Source of the DNA: Stentor coeruleus | Lineage: Eukaryota > Ciliophora > Heterotrichea > Heterotrichida > Stentoridae | NCBI GenBank assembly: GCA_001970955.1 | Contig: MPUH01000229.1 | Location: 1-64,000, forward strand | Length of the DNA: 64,000 bases | Direction of reading: 5' to 3' | Shown: positions 10,741 to 19,619 of the stretch, in pieces | Position numbering within the stretch: position 1 is the first letter of the stretch | Layout of the letters: every line of letters starts with the position of its first letter | Position numbers and translations under genes: made by a program | The notes under the pieces: generated by a model | The model's input: the letters and a program-made list of their open reading frames with translations, nothing else | The model's database searches: none | What the model was told of the DNA's origin: nothing

Positions 10741-10868
10741 TAATATAATCATTTTTATATAATAGTCATGATAAGATTTATATAGTTTTATTAAGAAATT
10801 TGTTTATTTTGTGATAAAGTTGATAATGTTTACTATAAAAATTATGAGTTATATGGACACTTTTTTAA

Positions 10869-12423
10869 TCAAAAACTTAACTTAAGTGAACAAACAGCTT
10901 CAAGTCTACGAAGGGAATAATGATATCCGTAAACACATCCTTTCATATCAAATAAAATGAAAATCTTAGCCCCACTAACCAAGCAAGGACTTGAAGTGCA
11001 CCATTCCATTTCTATAAGTGGCCCAGTCTTATAATAAATATTATTTTCATCTAATTGTCCAACTGATTTTCCTCTAAAAATCACAACTTCATTATTAAAA
11101 GATGCTAAAACACAAGAAAGTTTTTTTTCCCATTTTAAATCCAAATACGTAAAACTTAAAGTCTCTGGGTCGAAAATTTCAACAAAAGTTTTTCCTCCAA
11201 GGTAAATTTTTTTATTACATTCACAAATGCCCCCTTTTAACAATATATCGCTTAGTTTGCATTTTAAACGCTCCCAGGTTTGCCCATTCCATCTTTCACA
11301 ACTTTTTGTAGGCTTATCAAATGCGATTTTTGAAGTATTTGCTGATACTGTAGATTTTATTGTTTTCATACCACCAAAAACATAAAAATAAGGGTAAAAA
11401 TAAATCACTGAATGCTGGAACCTTCTTTTAATCATAGGTTGGATTTCTTGAGCATTAAAAGTACAGCAGTCAATAATATAACAATTTTTTGTACCATGAT
11501 ATTCCCAACCTCCTGAGTAAAATAATGTATTATCAGGACCTCTACATATACCAGCATGGTCTTTGCATGTGAAAATTACTTCTTCAGATATTTGTTTTCC
11601 AGTAGAAACCTCAATTTCAAAAACCCTATNGTGAAAATTACTTCTTCAGATATTTGTTTTCCAGTAGAAACCTCAATTTCAAAAACCCTATTAGTCCCAG
11701 GTTGGAAATAATATAAGCATTCAGGTCTTCCTTCTGAATAAAACTTAATTCCTAATATTTCTTATATACTCTTATAAAAACTCATATATAAAACCCTATA
11801 ATANCAAAAACCCTATTAGTCCCAGGTTGGAAATAATATAAGCATTCAGGTCTTCCTTCTGAATAAAACTTAATTCCTATATCAAGTTCTTCATCAATCA
11901 AATCCTCAAGTTCATTATTAATTAATGGAACTTTCTTATCAGTAAAAACAATTTTCTTAGCTTGTTCTTCAGTTGTTATGCTTGATAAAAAATTACTTGT
12001 ATTATTAGTGATTTGATATAAATGGTTATCAATACAATCAATCGCATTTCTAACACTCTGTTCAATTTCTTTATTTTTCTTATCAAAAATATCATCTATA
12101 GTTTTTTTTAGTTTATCTTTTCTCTGACTCAATACCCTTGAAACCTCTACAGCTTTGATTTTTATATAAACTTTTTCATCATTTAATCTTGTTATAAGCG
12201 TTTTTTGTATTTTTTGTTTTTCAAGCTGTTGTTCAAAGTGATAATTTTCTTCGATTTCCTTCAAAACTTTTAAAGGGACGATTTTATGATCAGCAGATTC
12301 ATATTTTCCTATATGTACATCTATACAAGATTCACATAAAGACTCTTTATGTGGTATGCATATAAGTATACCCTCTTCATTCGAACAGATTTGACATGAA
12401 AAAGATGACCCAGAGTACAACAT
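10869..12423 (-). CDS. B-box zinc finger / coiled coil / kelch-type propeller protein
   Basis: Starts MLYSGSSFSCQICSNEEGIL at 12423; an in-frame ATG at 12441 is less likely. The N-terminal B-box-like zinc site has cysteines at CQIC, CIPHKESLCESC, and histidines in DVHIGKYESADHK. A coiled coil follows (FEQQLEKQKIQKTLITRLN). The C-terminal half has kelch-like blades: NTLFYSGGWEYHG, YFYVFGGMK, KIYLGGKTFVEIFDPETLSF. Two N junctions (11630 and 11804) with flanking repeats interrupt the frame, which is continuous once duplicate copies are ignored. Same architecture as the gene at 61969-63231. Ciliates have large B-box/kelch families of uncertain role. Its start lies 19 bp from the stop of PLK4. Confidence 0.75.
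11569..11691 (+). repeat. Direct repeat around single N (assembly junction)
   Basis: 11569-11629 is repeated at 11631-11691. N at 11630. Inside the B-box/kelch gene. Confidence 0.9.
11680..11879 (+). repeat. Direct repeat around single N with an unmatched 49-nt tail
   Basis: 11680-11754 is repeated at 11805-11879. Unlike the other junctions, the first copy continues for 49 nt (11755-11803) into sequence absent from the second copy before the N at 11804. That extra stretch does not continue the reading frame. Confidence 0.8.
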
Positions 12424-12442
12424 ATTTATATAAAAAATCACA

Positions 12443-13978
12443 TTAAAAAATATCTTTTTCTTGTCGAAGGCACTTTTTTAACCCTTCCATGCTGATTTCA
12501 AGTATTTTCGAAAGTTTGAACTCTTGGCTGCTTATCCCAGCATATGGTTTGATTTCGATTTTCTGGCCATTTATTGTGAAAACTGTAAATATCTCAGAAC
12601 CCACTTGATAAGTTACCCGTGTTCCATCTAAAAAATCAGCTTCGAAGTTAGGGAAAGGAAAATTTCTCATAAGCATACATTTAGCACCTTGTTCTTCTAT
12701 TATGATTCTTGGGGTTTTCGATTTAACAACTTCTAAAAATTTAATCCCAAGCTTGTAAAGCTTGGCTGGAGCTTTTTTCATAGCTTTTATGTCGATTATT
12801 TTCCCTTGATACAAAACAGTTAACCCATCTCCTGATATTTCAAGTTTTCTCTTACCAATTTGAACTCTGACCCAGCCTTGATCTGTTATCTCAAGTTCGC
12901 CATTTGTTAGTTTATGGACAAATGGTTTTAAGTTTTGTGTAGATAATGTTGGAAAGCTTTCAGTTTTATATGCTTTTTCTATACTATCACTGTAAATATT
13001 TTCTTTGTTTGCGCTTGAGAAAGACTTTTTGCTGTTTGAGTAAAGTAAATAGTTTTGACTAGGGATAAATCTTGATGATTCCATTGATTCGAAATACTCG
13101 CATTCGTTGATTTTTTTCGGGATTGGGCTGAGACTGTGTGTAAAAAGTGAAGGAATACGTTTTTTAGATTGACTGAAAAATTTATGTTCCCTAACTTGGA
13201 AAATATTAAGCCTTGTCCTAGGATCATAGCTAAGCAGTGAAGTAATAAGGTCAATAGCTAATAAAGATAACTGTTTTGGTAGATTAAACTCTTTTCCTTT
13301 AACCTTAAGTAAAGTACTTTGAATATTCGGACTTTCAAAAGGTGGGCTTCCAGTTAAACATGCATAAATAATACAGCCTAAAGACCAAAGATCAGAAGAC
13401 AATCCATAAGGTTTTCTACTCACTATTTCTGGACATATATAATTTGGTGTCCCACACAAAGTATTCCTCTCTTCTTCAAGGTCAGTTAACTGAACTGCCA
13501 ACCCGAAATCTGCTATTTTAACACAAGTTTTGTCATCTGACATGAGAATATTCCCAAGTTTCAAATCCCTATGTAATATATTTTGACTATGCAAGCAACA
13601 TATAGCTTCAACAATTTGCCCACATATTCTTTTAGTTTCATTCTCATCAAGTTTTCCCTCATATTTTATATATGAAAACAAATCCCCGCCTGAACATAAT
13701 TCAAGTACAAGGTAATAATTTATATCATCTTCAAATACTTGGATTAATTTTACAACATTTTCATGGTTTATGTGTCTTTGTAATTTTATTTCATTAATAA
13801 TCCGCTTTGCTATTTTTGCTTGATTGACTTTGTTTTTCCCTATAACTTTGAGGGCGTATAGATCTCCTGTTATTCTTGACTTTACTTTGTATACTGTGCT
13901 ATATGCTCCTCTACCAAGTGGCGCCATAACTTCGAAATCCTAGCTTGAAATTACTTCGATTGATAATTCAAGTTCCAT
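12443..13978 (-). CDS. PLK4: Polo-like kinase 4 (centriole/basal-body duplication kinase)
   Basis: A short first exon (MELELSIE, from the ATG at 13978) is joined across the 15-nt intron gtaatttcaagctag (13940-13954) to DFEVMAPLGRGAYSTVYK, giving 506 residues. The kinase domain spans about 10-265: glycine loop LGRGAYSTVY, lysine in YALKVIGK, catalytic HRDLKLGN, DFG, and activation loop TLCGTPNYICPEI. The C-terminal segment (GWVRVQIGKRKLEISGDGL to about 490) matches the cryptic polo-box region of PLK4. PLK4 triggers centriole or basal-body assembly, fitting a ciliate with thousands of basal bodies. PLK1-type polo boxes are absent, which favours PLK4. Confidence 0.85.
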
Positions 13979-14260
13979 TATTTTATATAGTAGGAAATTT
14001 TTTTATTTTTATAAAGTTAAAAGTTTGATAGTTAGAATTGAAAGGTTTAGAGAGTTTTTTTGTGCTGGTGGAATATTAAAGGAGTATTTTGAAAATGTGT
14101 TATAAAATATGGCTTTTGTATGAAAGAATAAATAATGATATAGTTTTTATATTGTAAGATAAATGCTTTGATGAAGTTTATAGAATTTAGGATGAAGGAA
14201 TAAAAGTAAGATATTATAATCATAAAATGTTTAATAGTCTGTTTAGTAAATAAAGAAATA

Positions 14261-14965
14261 ATGTATAGAAGATTATTTGCTGAAGCTGTTGGGGTTTATA
14301 TATTGCTATTTGCAGTTGGAGTCAGCGACGGTGAGCCATTTGCAGTTGGTGGGACTTTATGGTGTTTGATGATCCTAACCGGGTTTACATCAAATGCTGT
14401 TTTCAATCCAGCAATTAGCATATCTTTTATGCAAAAAGCTTATTACGATAAAAAACTGAACGAGGCTTATATTATAGAATACTCTTTATATATACTAGTC
14501 CAATTTGTAAGTGCATTCTTAGGTGCATTAACAGCTTGGGCTGTACTAGAACATACAGTGCATTTTAAAGTTATGGATGGGTATCAAGAAGCAGAAACTT
14601 TTTATGCTGAAGTTATATACACATCTATGATTGCTTGTAATGCTCATATGATGGGTAGATTAACTGATAATCCAATAATCGGAGGTGGAGTTGTGGCTAT
14701 GACAGTCACAGCTGGAGATTGGGCTATTGGGAAAATATCTGGTGGATGTTTTAATCCAGCTGTTGCTTTTGCGATAAATTTAGTGGCTTATATTAAAACG
14801 GGCAAGTATATGGGAGATACTTGGATTTATTTCTTTGCGCCAGTTATTGGAGCTATGATTGGCACTGCGCTAAGTCAGTTTTTCGGAGGAGAACTTGATA
14901 GACTTCGTCAAGAAAAAGAACAACCTAATGATGAAGAAGAAGTTACTATTAATCTTAGTGAATAA
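14261..14965 (+). CDS. Aquaporin / major intrinsic protein channel
   Basis: 234 residues with six membrane segments. The two half-helix signatures are intact: NAVFNPAISISF (first NPA, about residue 50) and GGCFNPAVAFAINL (second NPA, about residue 166). The start ATG at 14261 leads directly into membrane helix 1 (FAEAVGVYILLFAVGV). The C-terminus is short and acidic (QPNDEEEVTINLSE). Likely a water or small-solute channel, perhaps of the contractile vacuole or plasma membrane. An arginine after the second NPA, typical of selective aquaporins, is replaced (NPAVAFA), so the substrate is uncertain. Divergent from PLK4 across a 282-bp spacer. Confidence 0.88.
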   Translation: MYRRLFAEAVGVYILLFAVGVSDGEPFAVGGTLWCLMILTGFTSNAVFNPAISISFMQKAYYDKKLNEAYIIEYSLYILVQFVSAFLGALTAWAVLEHTVHFKVMDGYQEAETFYAEVIYTSMIACNAHMMGRLTDNPIIGGGVVAMTVTAGDWAIGKISGGCFNPAVAFAINLVAYIKTGKYMGDTWIYFFAPVIGAMIGTALSQFFGGELDRLRQEKEQPNDEEEVTINLSE

Positions 14966-15245
14966 ATTAGGATAATTATAGGATTTAGTAGTAATCTTTA
15001 TATTAAATATTATATGAAAATTTAACTATTATTGTATAAGCCTGATTTTTATGTTTTATTAATACTTTCGATATAAAGTTTCTAAACTTTTAGTCAAAAT
15101 ATCATATAAATTCTTATTTTATCATCTAATCCTCCTTTTATTTTCTAATCTAAACCCAAAATTCTTCTTAAAAACCACTTTTATACCGAAACTCAAAAAA
15201 CACTGCAGGAGTTTACAAAAATCCCCATCCAGAATATAATAAATA

Positions 15246-15515
15246 ATGGCTGAACGCAAAGCTGTAATCAAGAACGCTGACATGTCTGAAGAAATGCAAC
15301 AAGATGCAGTAGATTGCGCAAATCAAGCCATGGAACGGTTCAACATAGAAAAAGATATCGCTGCTTACATCAAAAAAGAATTCGACAAAAAATACAACCC
15401 AACTTGGCATTGTATTGTTGGTAGGAACTTTGGTAGTTATGTGACTCATGAAACAAGACATTTCATTTATTTCTACTTAGGTCAAGTAGCAATTCTTCTA
15501 TTCAAGTCTGGTTAA
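15246..15515 (+). CDS. Dynein light chain LC8 (DYNLL)
   Basis: 89 residues, the exact usual length. It begins [20 protein letters not shown] and contains the family core [20 protein letters not shown] and [22 protein letters not shown]8 is a dimeric hub that binds dynein intermediate chain and many partners, in both axonemal and cytoplasmic dynein. No introns. A second dynein light chain of a different family is encoded 1.2 kb downstream. Confidence 0.96.
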   Translation: MAERKAVIKNADMSEEMQQDAVDCANQAMERFNIEKDIAAYIKKEFDKKYNPTWHCIVGRNFGSYVTHETRHFIYFYLGQVAILLFKSG

Positions 15516-15642
15516 CTCTTTTACCAATCTAACTAGATAATAAATTTAGTATTTCAGTAAGACCATACAAAAAAAATATTATTTGTTATATTTTAGGTTC
15601 TTTTGTTGTAGATAGTTTTTTACACATTATTTCAAGAACCCC

Positions 15643-15987
15643 ATGGGCAATTTTAGATTTTGTTGTGAGTATTTGTTGATAGAACCCAAGATTTTTATTG
15701 AAGGTGTTAAAGTTATTGGAATTAATCTGAGGTTTTTGTTCTGAAAGGTTTTATTGATGTGGAAAGATTTTGGATGAAGTTTGGGTGTTAAATATAAAAA
15801 ATTACAAACTATGTGAAGAATATACACAGTTTGTGTCGAAAATTTTCTTCCTTTAAAACAAAGATGAGATTGTCACTTTAAAATCTTGAATGAAATTGAA
15901 AAAACCTTCGAAAACTCAATTTCTCAAACTGCAGAAGAGGCTAATTTATTCAAATTAGAGTATGAAAATGTTATAAATCTGATCTAG
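15643..15987 (+). pseudogene. Probable decayed small protein gene
   Basis: From the ATG at 15643 the frame reads MGNFRFCCEYLLIEPKIFIE, a start with a myristoylation/palmitoylation look, and stops after about 34 codons. Gene-like peptides then appear in shifted frames: CGKILDEVWVLNIKNYKLCE and, at the end, EIEKTFENSISQTAEEANLF up to TAG 15985-15987. The several frame breaks suggest a dead gene. No family was recognised. A set of unresolved mini-introns is an alternative. Confidence 0.35.
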
Positions 15988-16036
15988 CAAAAAAAATAGT
16001 TTAATAATAATATAAAGTATATAAACTTAGATTATA

Positions 16037-16393
16037 CTACTCTTTAATTGATGGACTAAGTCTAGGGACTCCATCAAGATAAACCCATGATAGATGAGCT
16101 AAAATATTATACAATTCTTCTTGAATCTCATCATCTGTATGTCCTTTGCCTTTTACCATTGTCCAAAAACCAACCCATTCTTGGTATGTTATTACCCCAT
16201 CATGATTTGCATCAACAGCTTCAAACATTGCCCTAGAGTTGACAACAGAATAATTACTCTTCCACCATTCTTTGGCTTCATTAATATCTATAAATTCATG
16301 ATGTTGACTCCCGATATCACCAAATACTCTCCTACATAAGATTTGATTACTAGGAGATAGGCTTACTTTAGGATTTGATATAGCAATACCCAT
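16037..16393 (-). CDS. Small EF-hand protein
   Basis: 118 residues. Begins MGIAISNPKVSLSPSNQ, with a glycine at position 2 that could be myristoylated. One canonical calcium loop is visible, DANHDGVITYQEW (about residues 61-73), with D, N, D, G, I and E in the right places. A preceding helix-loop region (FIDINEAKEWWKSNYSVVNS) may be a degenerate partner hand. The ending is RLSPSIKE. Likely a calcium-binding protein of the large ciliate EF-hand set; the partner is unknown. Confidence 0.75.
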   Translation of the reverse strand: MGIAISNPKVSLSPSNQILCRRVFGDIGSQHHEFIDINEAKEWWKSNYSVVNSRAMFEAVDANHDGVITYQEWVGFWTMVKGKGHTDDEIQEELYNILAHLSWVYLDGVPRLSPSIKE

Positions 16394-16701
16394 TTATTTA
16401 TTATATTTATGTGTACTATAATAATACCAACTACTAAAAAAATCTCAACTAAATCTTTTTCTCTAAAACTAACTTCCTCTATATTCTCTAAAATCCAATT
16501 TCCCTCTATTTATAAAACCCTATAATGTCATAAAAACCTACAAAAGCCTTTCTTAATTACCGCAAAAATTTTTCACCTTCAAAAAAAAAAAAAATCGCAA
16601 TCCTATGAAAAAAAAAAACCAAAAATCCTCACAACCCAAGCCATAAAAGCAAACTAAAAACCCAAACCCTATCTAAAAATTAATCTTCGACATAATATAA
16701 A
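16394..16701. other. Divergent promoter space, no gene seen
   Basis: Lies between the EF-hand gene (minus strand) and the Tctex1 gene (plus strand). The 300 bases before the Tctex1 start are strongly C-rich and G-poor, with A tracts. A tataaaaccctataat motif lies at about 16516-16531. Confidence 0.4.
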
Positions 16702-17082
16702 ATGGCAGTTCCAGCCGAATACGGTATGTCCTCAGCTCATAGAATGGAGCCTAGGGATGATGAGAAATTCTATCCCTCAGCAGTAAAAAAAATCGTCAAC
16801 GACATTTTGACTGAAAAATTGACAGGAGTTTCCTATGAAGACAAGTTTGCTCAATCATTAGCGCTTGAAATTAGTAACCTTGTGAAAATCAAATGTAAGT
16901 CTTTAAAGATGCCAAGATATAAAATTATAGTTCAAACTTTTATAGGAGAAAACTTAAACCAAGGCTTAAGAGTAGCTTCAAAAAGTTTATGGAACCCAAA
17001 GTTTGATAATTATGCATCATGCTCGTTTATGTCTGGGAACTTATTTGCTGTGGTTATAGTTTTTGGATCTTATTATGAATAA
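16702..17082 (+). CDS. Tctex1-family dynein light chain
   Basis: 126 residues. After a short leader (MAVPAEYGMSSAHRMEP) the Tctex1 fold begins at FYPSAVKKIVNDILTEKLTG. Family landmarks include MPRYKIIVQTFIGENLNQGL and the C-terminal strand SGNLFAVVIVFGSYYE. Tctex1 chains sit on dynein intermediate chains of cytoplasmic, outer-arm, inner-arm or intraflagellar-transport dyneins. Which subtype this is cannot be told by eye; the leader is closer to the TCTEX1D/DYNLT2 style than to DYNLT1. Confidence 0.9.
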   Translation: MAVPAEYGMSSAHRMEPRDDEKFYPSAVKKIVNDILTEKLTGVSYEDKFAQSLALEISNLVKIKCKSLKMPRYKIIVQTFIGENLNQGLRVASKSLWNPKFDNYASCSFMSGNLFAVVIVFGSYYE

Positions 17083-17438
17083 CTAGTAATTCTAATAATA
17101 CACTGATCCATTTAGATTTGGATAATGAGGGGTTATTTTAAGTAACTGTTAGGATATTGGGTTTATATTGAGATTTTAGGGTATTTTGATATTTAGTATA
17201 GGGAAAATTGTGGGCTTTAGGCTATGATGATAGATTTTAAAGGGGAAAATATTGGCAGATGGGTATATAAGTTTATGGTTTTTTTAGATGGAGTTTATAG
17301 GATTAATTAGGTTTTTATAGAGGATTTATTGAGAGAATTTTTTTTATGTAAAATGGGTGTTAGAGATTTTAAGGGATTTGTAGCGGTTTTAATATGTGTT
17401 TAGTATTTGTTAGATGCATATAATGTTTATAGATAAAT
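17083..17438. other. 3' flank of Tctex1 gene, no gene seen
   Basis: G-rich and nearly C-free on the + strand, the mirror image of the 5' flank of the same gene. No coding frame. Confidence 0.45.
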
Positions 17439-17712
17439 ATGAAAAAAAATAGTAAAGTACTTTGGTATAGTTTAAATGAACTGACTAAAGATCTTTGTCA
17501 AATACAACAACAAATAAAAAAGACTATACTGGAAGATATTCAACTAAAAGAAAAAAAAAAAAATTCTATGAAAAGCGCATTTCAGCAATGCCTGATATTA
17601 AAAATACAGTGAATGAGATAAAAAGATCAAAAGGCTTGAAGAAAAATTTATCCCACACATGAAAAATCATTTAGATTTAGCGTTGGCTGACTTAAATAAA
17701 CCTAAAAAGTAG
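17439..17712 (+). pseudogene. Small lysine-rich helical gene broken by two frameshifts
   Basis: The ATG at 17439 gives MKKNSKVLWYSLNELTKDLC and a helical stretch up to a 13-A run near 17548-17560. The frame shifts there to FYEKRISAMPDIKNTVNEIK. Near 17630 it shifts again to RLEEKFIPHMKNHLDLALAD, ending at TAG 17710-17712. The three pieces form a coherent helical protein of about 90 residues. Either decay or A-run sequencing errors; the homopolymer makes an error plausible for the first break. Confidence 0.5.
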
Positions 17713-18019
17713 TATTCTCTTACATAATTTTTATATGTATTTTCAATAGAATTCTTATAAGCTTAAGTATTTGTATTTAATTAATTGGCTTATATAAATT
17801 TATAATATCATCATTTAAGTATAAAAAGCTTATAATTCCATTAATACATTATTATCTTGAATATATATAATGGGCAGTTATATGAAAATATTTTTATATG
17901 ATCTTTTATGTGGTTTTAGACAAGAACAAAAATGTATTTCTAAATAAGGACTAAAGTTAATTTATGCTACATTTATGTTTTCTATATATAATGCATAAAA
18001 AGTTATTCAGTAAAATAAA
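17713..18019. other. Intergenic, no gene seen
   Basis: About 300 bases of AT-rich spacer with no supported coding frame. Confidence 0.4.
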
Positions 18020-19408
18020 ATGATAGGACATTCATTAGATGAAGGAATAATTGTGAGTAAATTACCCCCTGAAGCATATATTTTCGATCCACCTGAAGAT
18101 ATCATTTTATCCCCAGGAAAAAAGATTCCCTTGAGAAACATTTTTTCATATCAAGATTACTCCTATAAAGAAAAAAACAAGCTCGACAAGCTTAAAAACC
18201 AAATAACAAAAGCTAATATATCTTTGCCACCCTCTTACGATGATGCAGAACTCCTAAGAATTCTCCATGGATCTGAATGCAGAATTACCACAGCTTTTAA
18301 TGACCTTAAAAGTTCAATTGCAGTCTTTAATGAAATAATTCCTACAGACTACAAAGCTTTATTCCCAAAAATCTATACAATGCTCGTATGATTTATATAG
18401 AATGAAGGATTCTTATATATCCATGGAAGAGATCGTTATTTCCGACCTTTAATAGTCCTTGATGTTCCTAAAATAGATATGAAAAAGCATTCTGTACAAG
18501 ATTATATGGATCTAACAATATTTACAATGCAATTTGTCAAAGAACATATGTTAATTCCAGGTAAAGTTGAAAATTGGGTTAATATAGTTGAAATGGGTAA
18601 ATTAGGTATTAGAGATATCCCATTTAAACCTATGGTAAAATTATTAGGGACACTACAAAAAATTTTTAAATGCCGTCTAGCACATAGTTTTGTCCTAAAC
18701 CCCCCAAGTTCAATTTATTATATGTGGACTTGTGTGAAACCATTCATAGATAAAGCTACTCAAGAAAAAGTTGTTTTTGAAAACAAAGGGTATTCTGAGA
18801 CAATGCTAAACATGTGCGCATTAGACCAAATAGAAAAACGATTTGGAGGAAAAGCTCCAAATGCTACAACTTTTTGGCCACCAAATTTCCCAGATATTTT
18901 CGTTACAGCTAATAGCATATGTGATTCTGAATCAGTAAGAAAAAAATCTTTTGCTTCTGATGATGCAACTCCAACTTTGCATAGACATAAAATTTCGGAT
19001 AAATACAAAATTGTCATAGAACAAGTTAGTGACCCAAGTGTTTATAGTGATGCTAAAAGTGAAAACAATGAAAATGATGATTTTATTTTAGGTCAGGAAT
19101 TAGAGAAAATTGATAAAGTCAGTGGGCAAAGTTGTGATAATAAATTGTGTTTTGAAGAAGGGAAACAGGAAATAGATGATATTGATTTATGTGAAATTAG
19201 GACTAAGAAAGTGTTGAATATAATAAAAGATCAAAGACGTAAAAGAAGTATTAGTGTTAGTGAAGAATTTTATTTTGATGAGAAAGAGAAAACTTTGGAT
19301 ATAGGTAGTGTGATTAATAAAACTGATGTTGTTACTGCAGAGACTCATGAAAATGGTTGTAAGGAATTTAACTGTGGATGCAATCTTAATGGGTGTTTTA
19401 TTTTTTAA
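18020..19408 (+). CDS. CRAL-TRIO (Sec14-like) lipid-binding protein
   Basis: A 15-nt intron gtatgatttatatag (18386-18400) joins MLNEGFLYIHGRDRYFRPLI, giving 457 residues. An N-terminal helical region (DAELLRILHGSECRITTAFN) resembles the CRAL-TRIO N domain. The lipid-binding domain spans about 120-290: GRDRYFRPLIVLDV, LIPGKVENWVNIVEMGKLGI, HSFVLNPPSSIYYMWTCVKP. It ends with the typical IEKRFGGKAPN. The last 170 residues are acidic and disordered, with KRRSISVSEE-like serine sites, and end HENGCKEFNCGCNLNGCFIF, where clustered cysteines could be palmitoylated or prenylated. Likely binds or transfers a phosphoinositide or other lipid at a membrane. Paralogue at 58528-59359. Confidence 0.85.
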
Positions 19409-19619
19409 TATTTTCTTAGGAGATAATTTATGGTTTGTATGGAAAAAAATTGATAGGATTTTATTGCATGAGTAAAATACAAAAACATGATCATTTCATA
19501 TACAAACTTTCTTAAAAAGCTTTTTTTGAGTATCAATACAGATTTTAAATTTTTTTTGTACAATAGAAATGTCTCTCTCCATAAGAACGGATTTTTTATA
19601 AAATCTAATAAAAATTACT

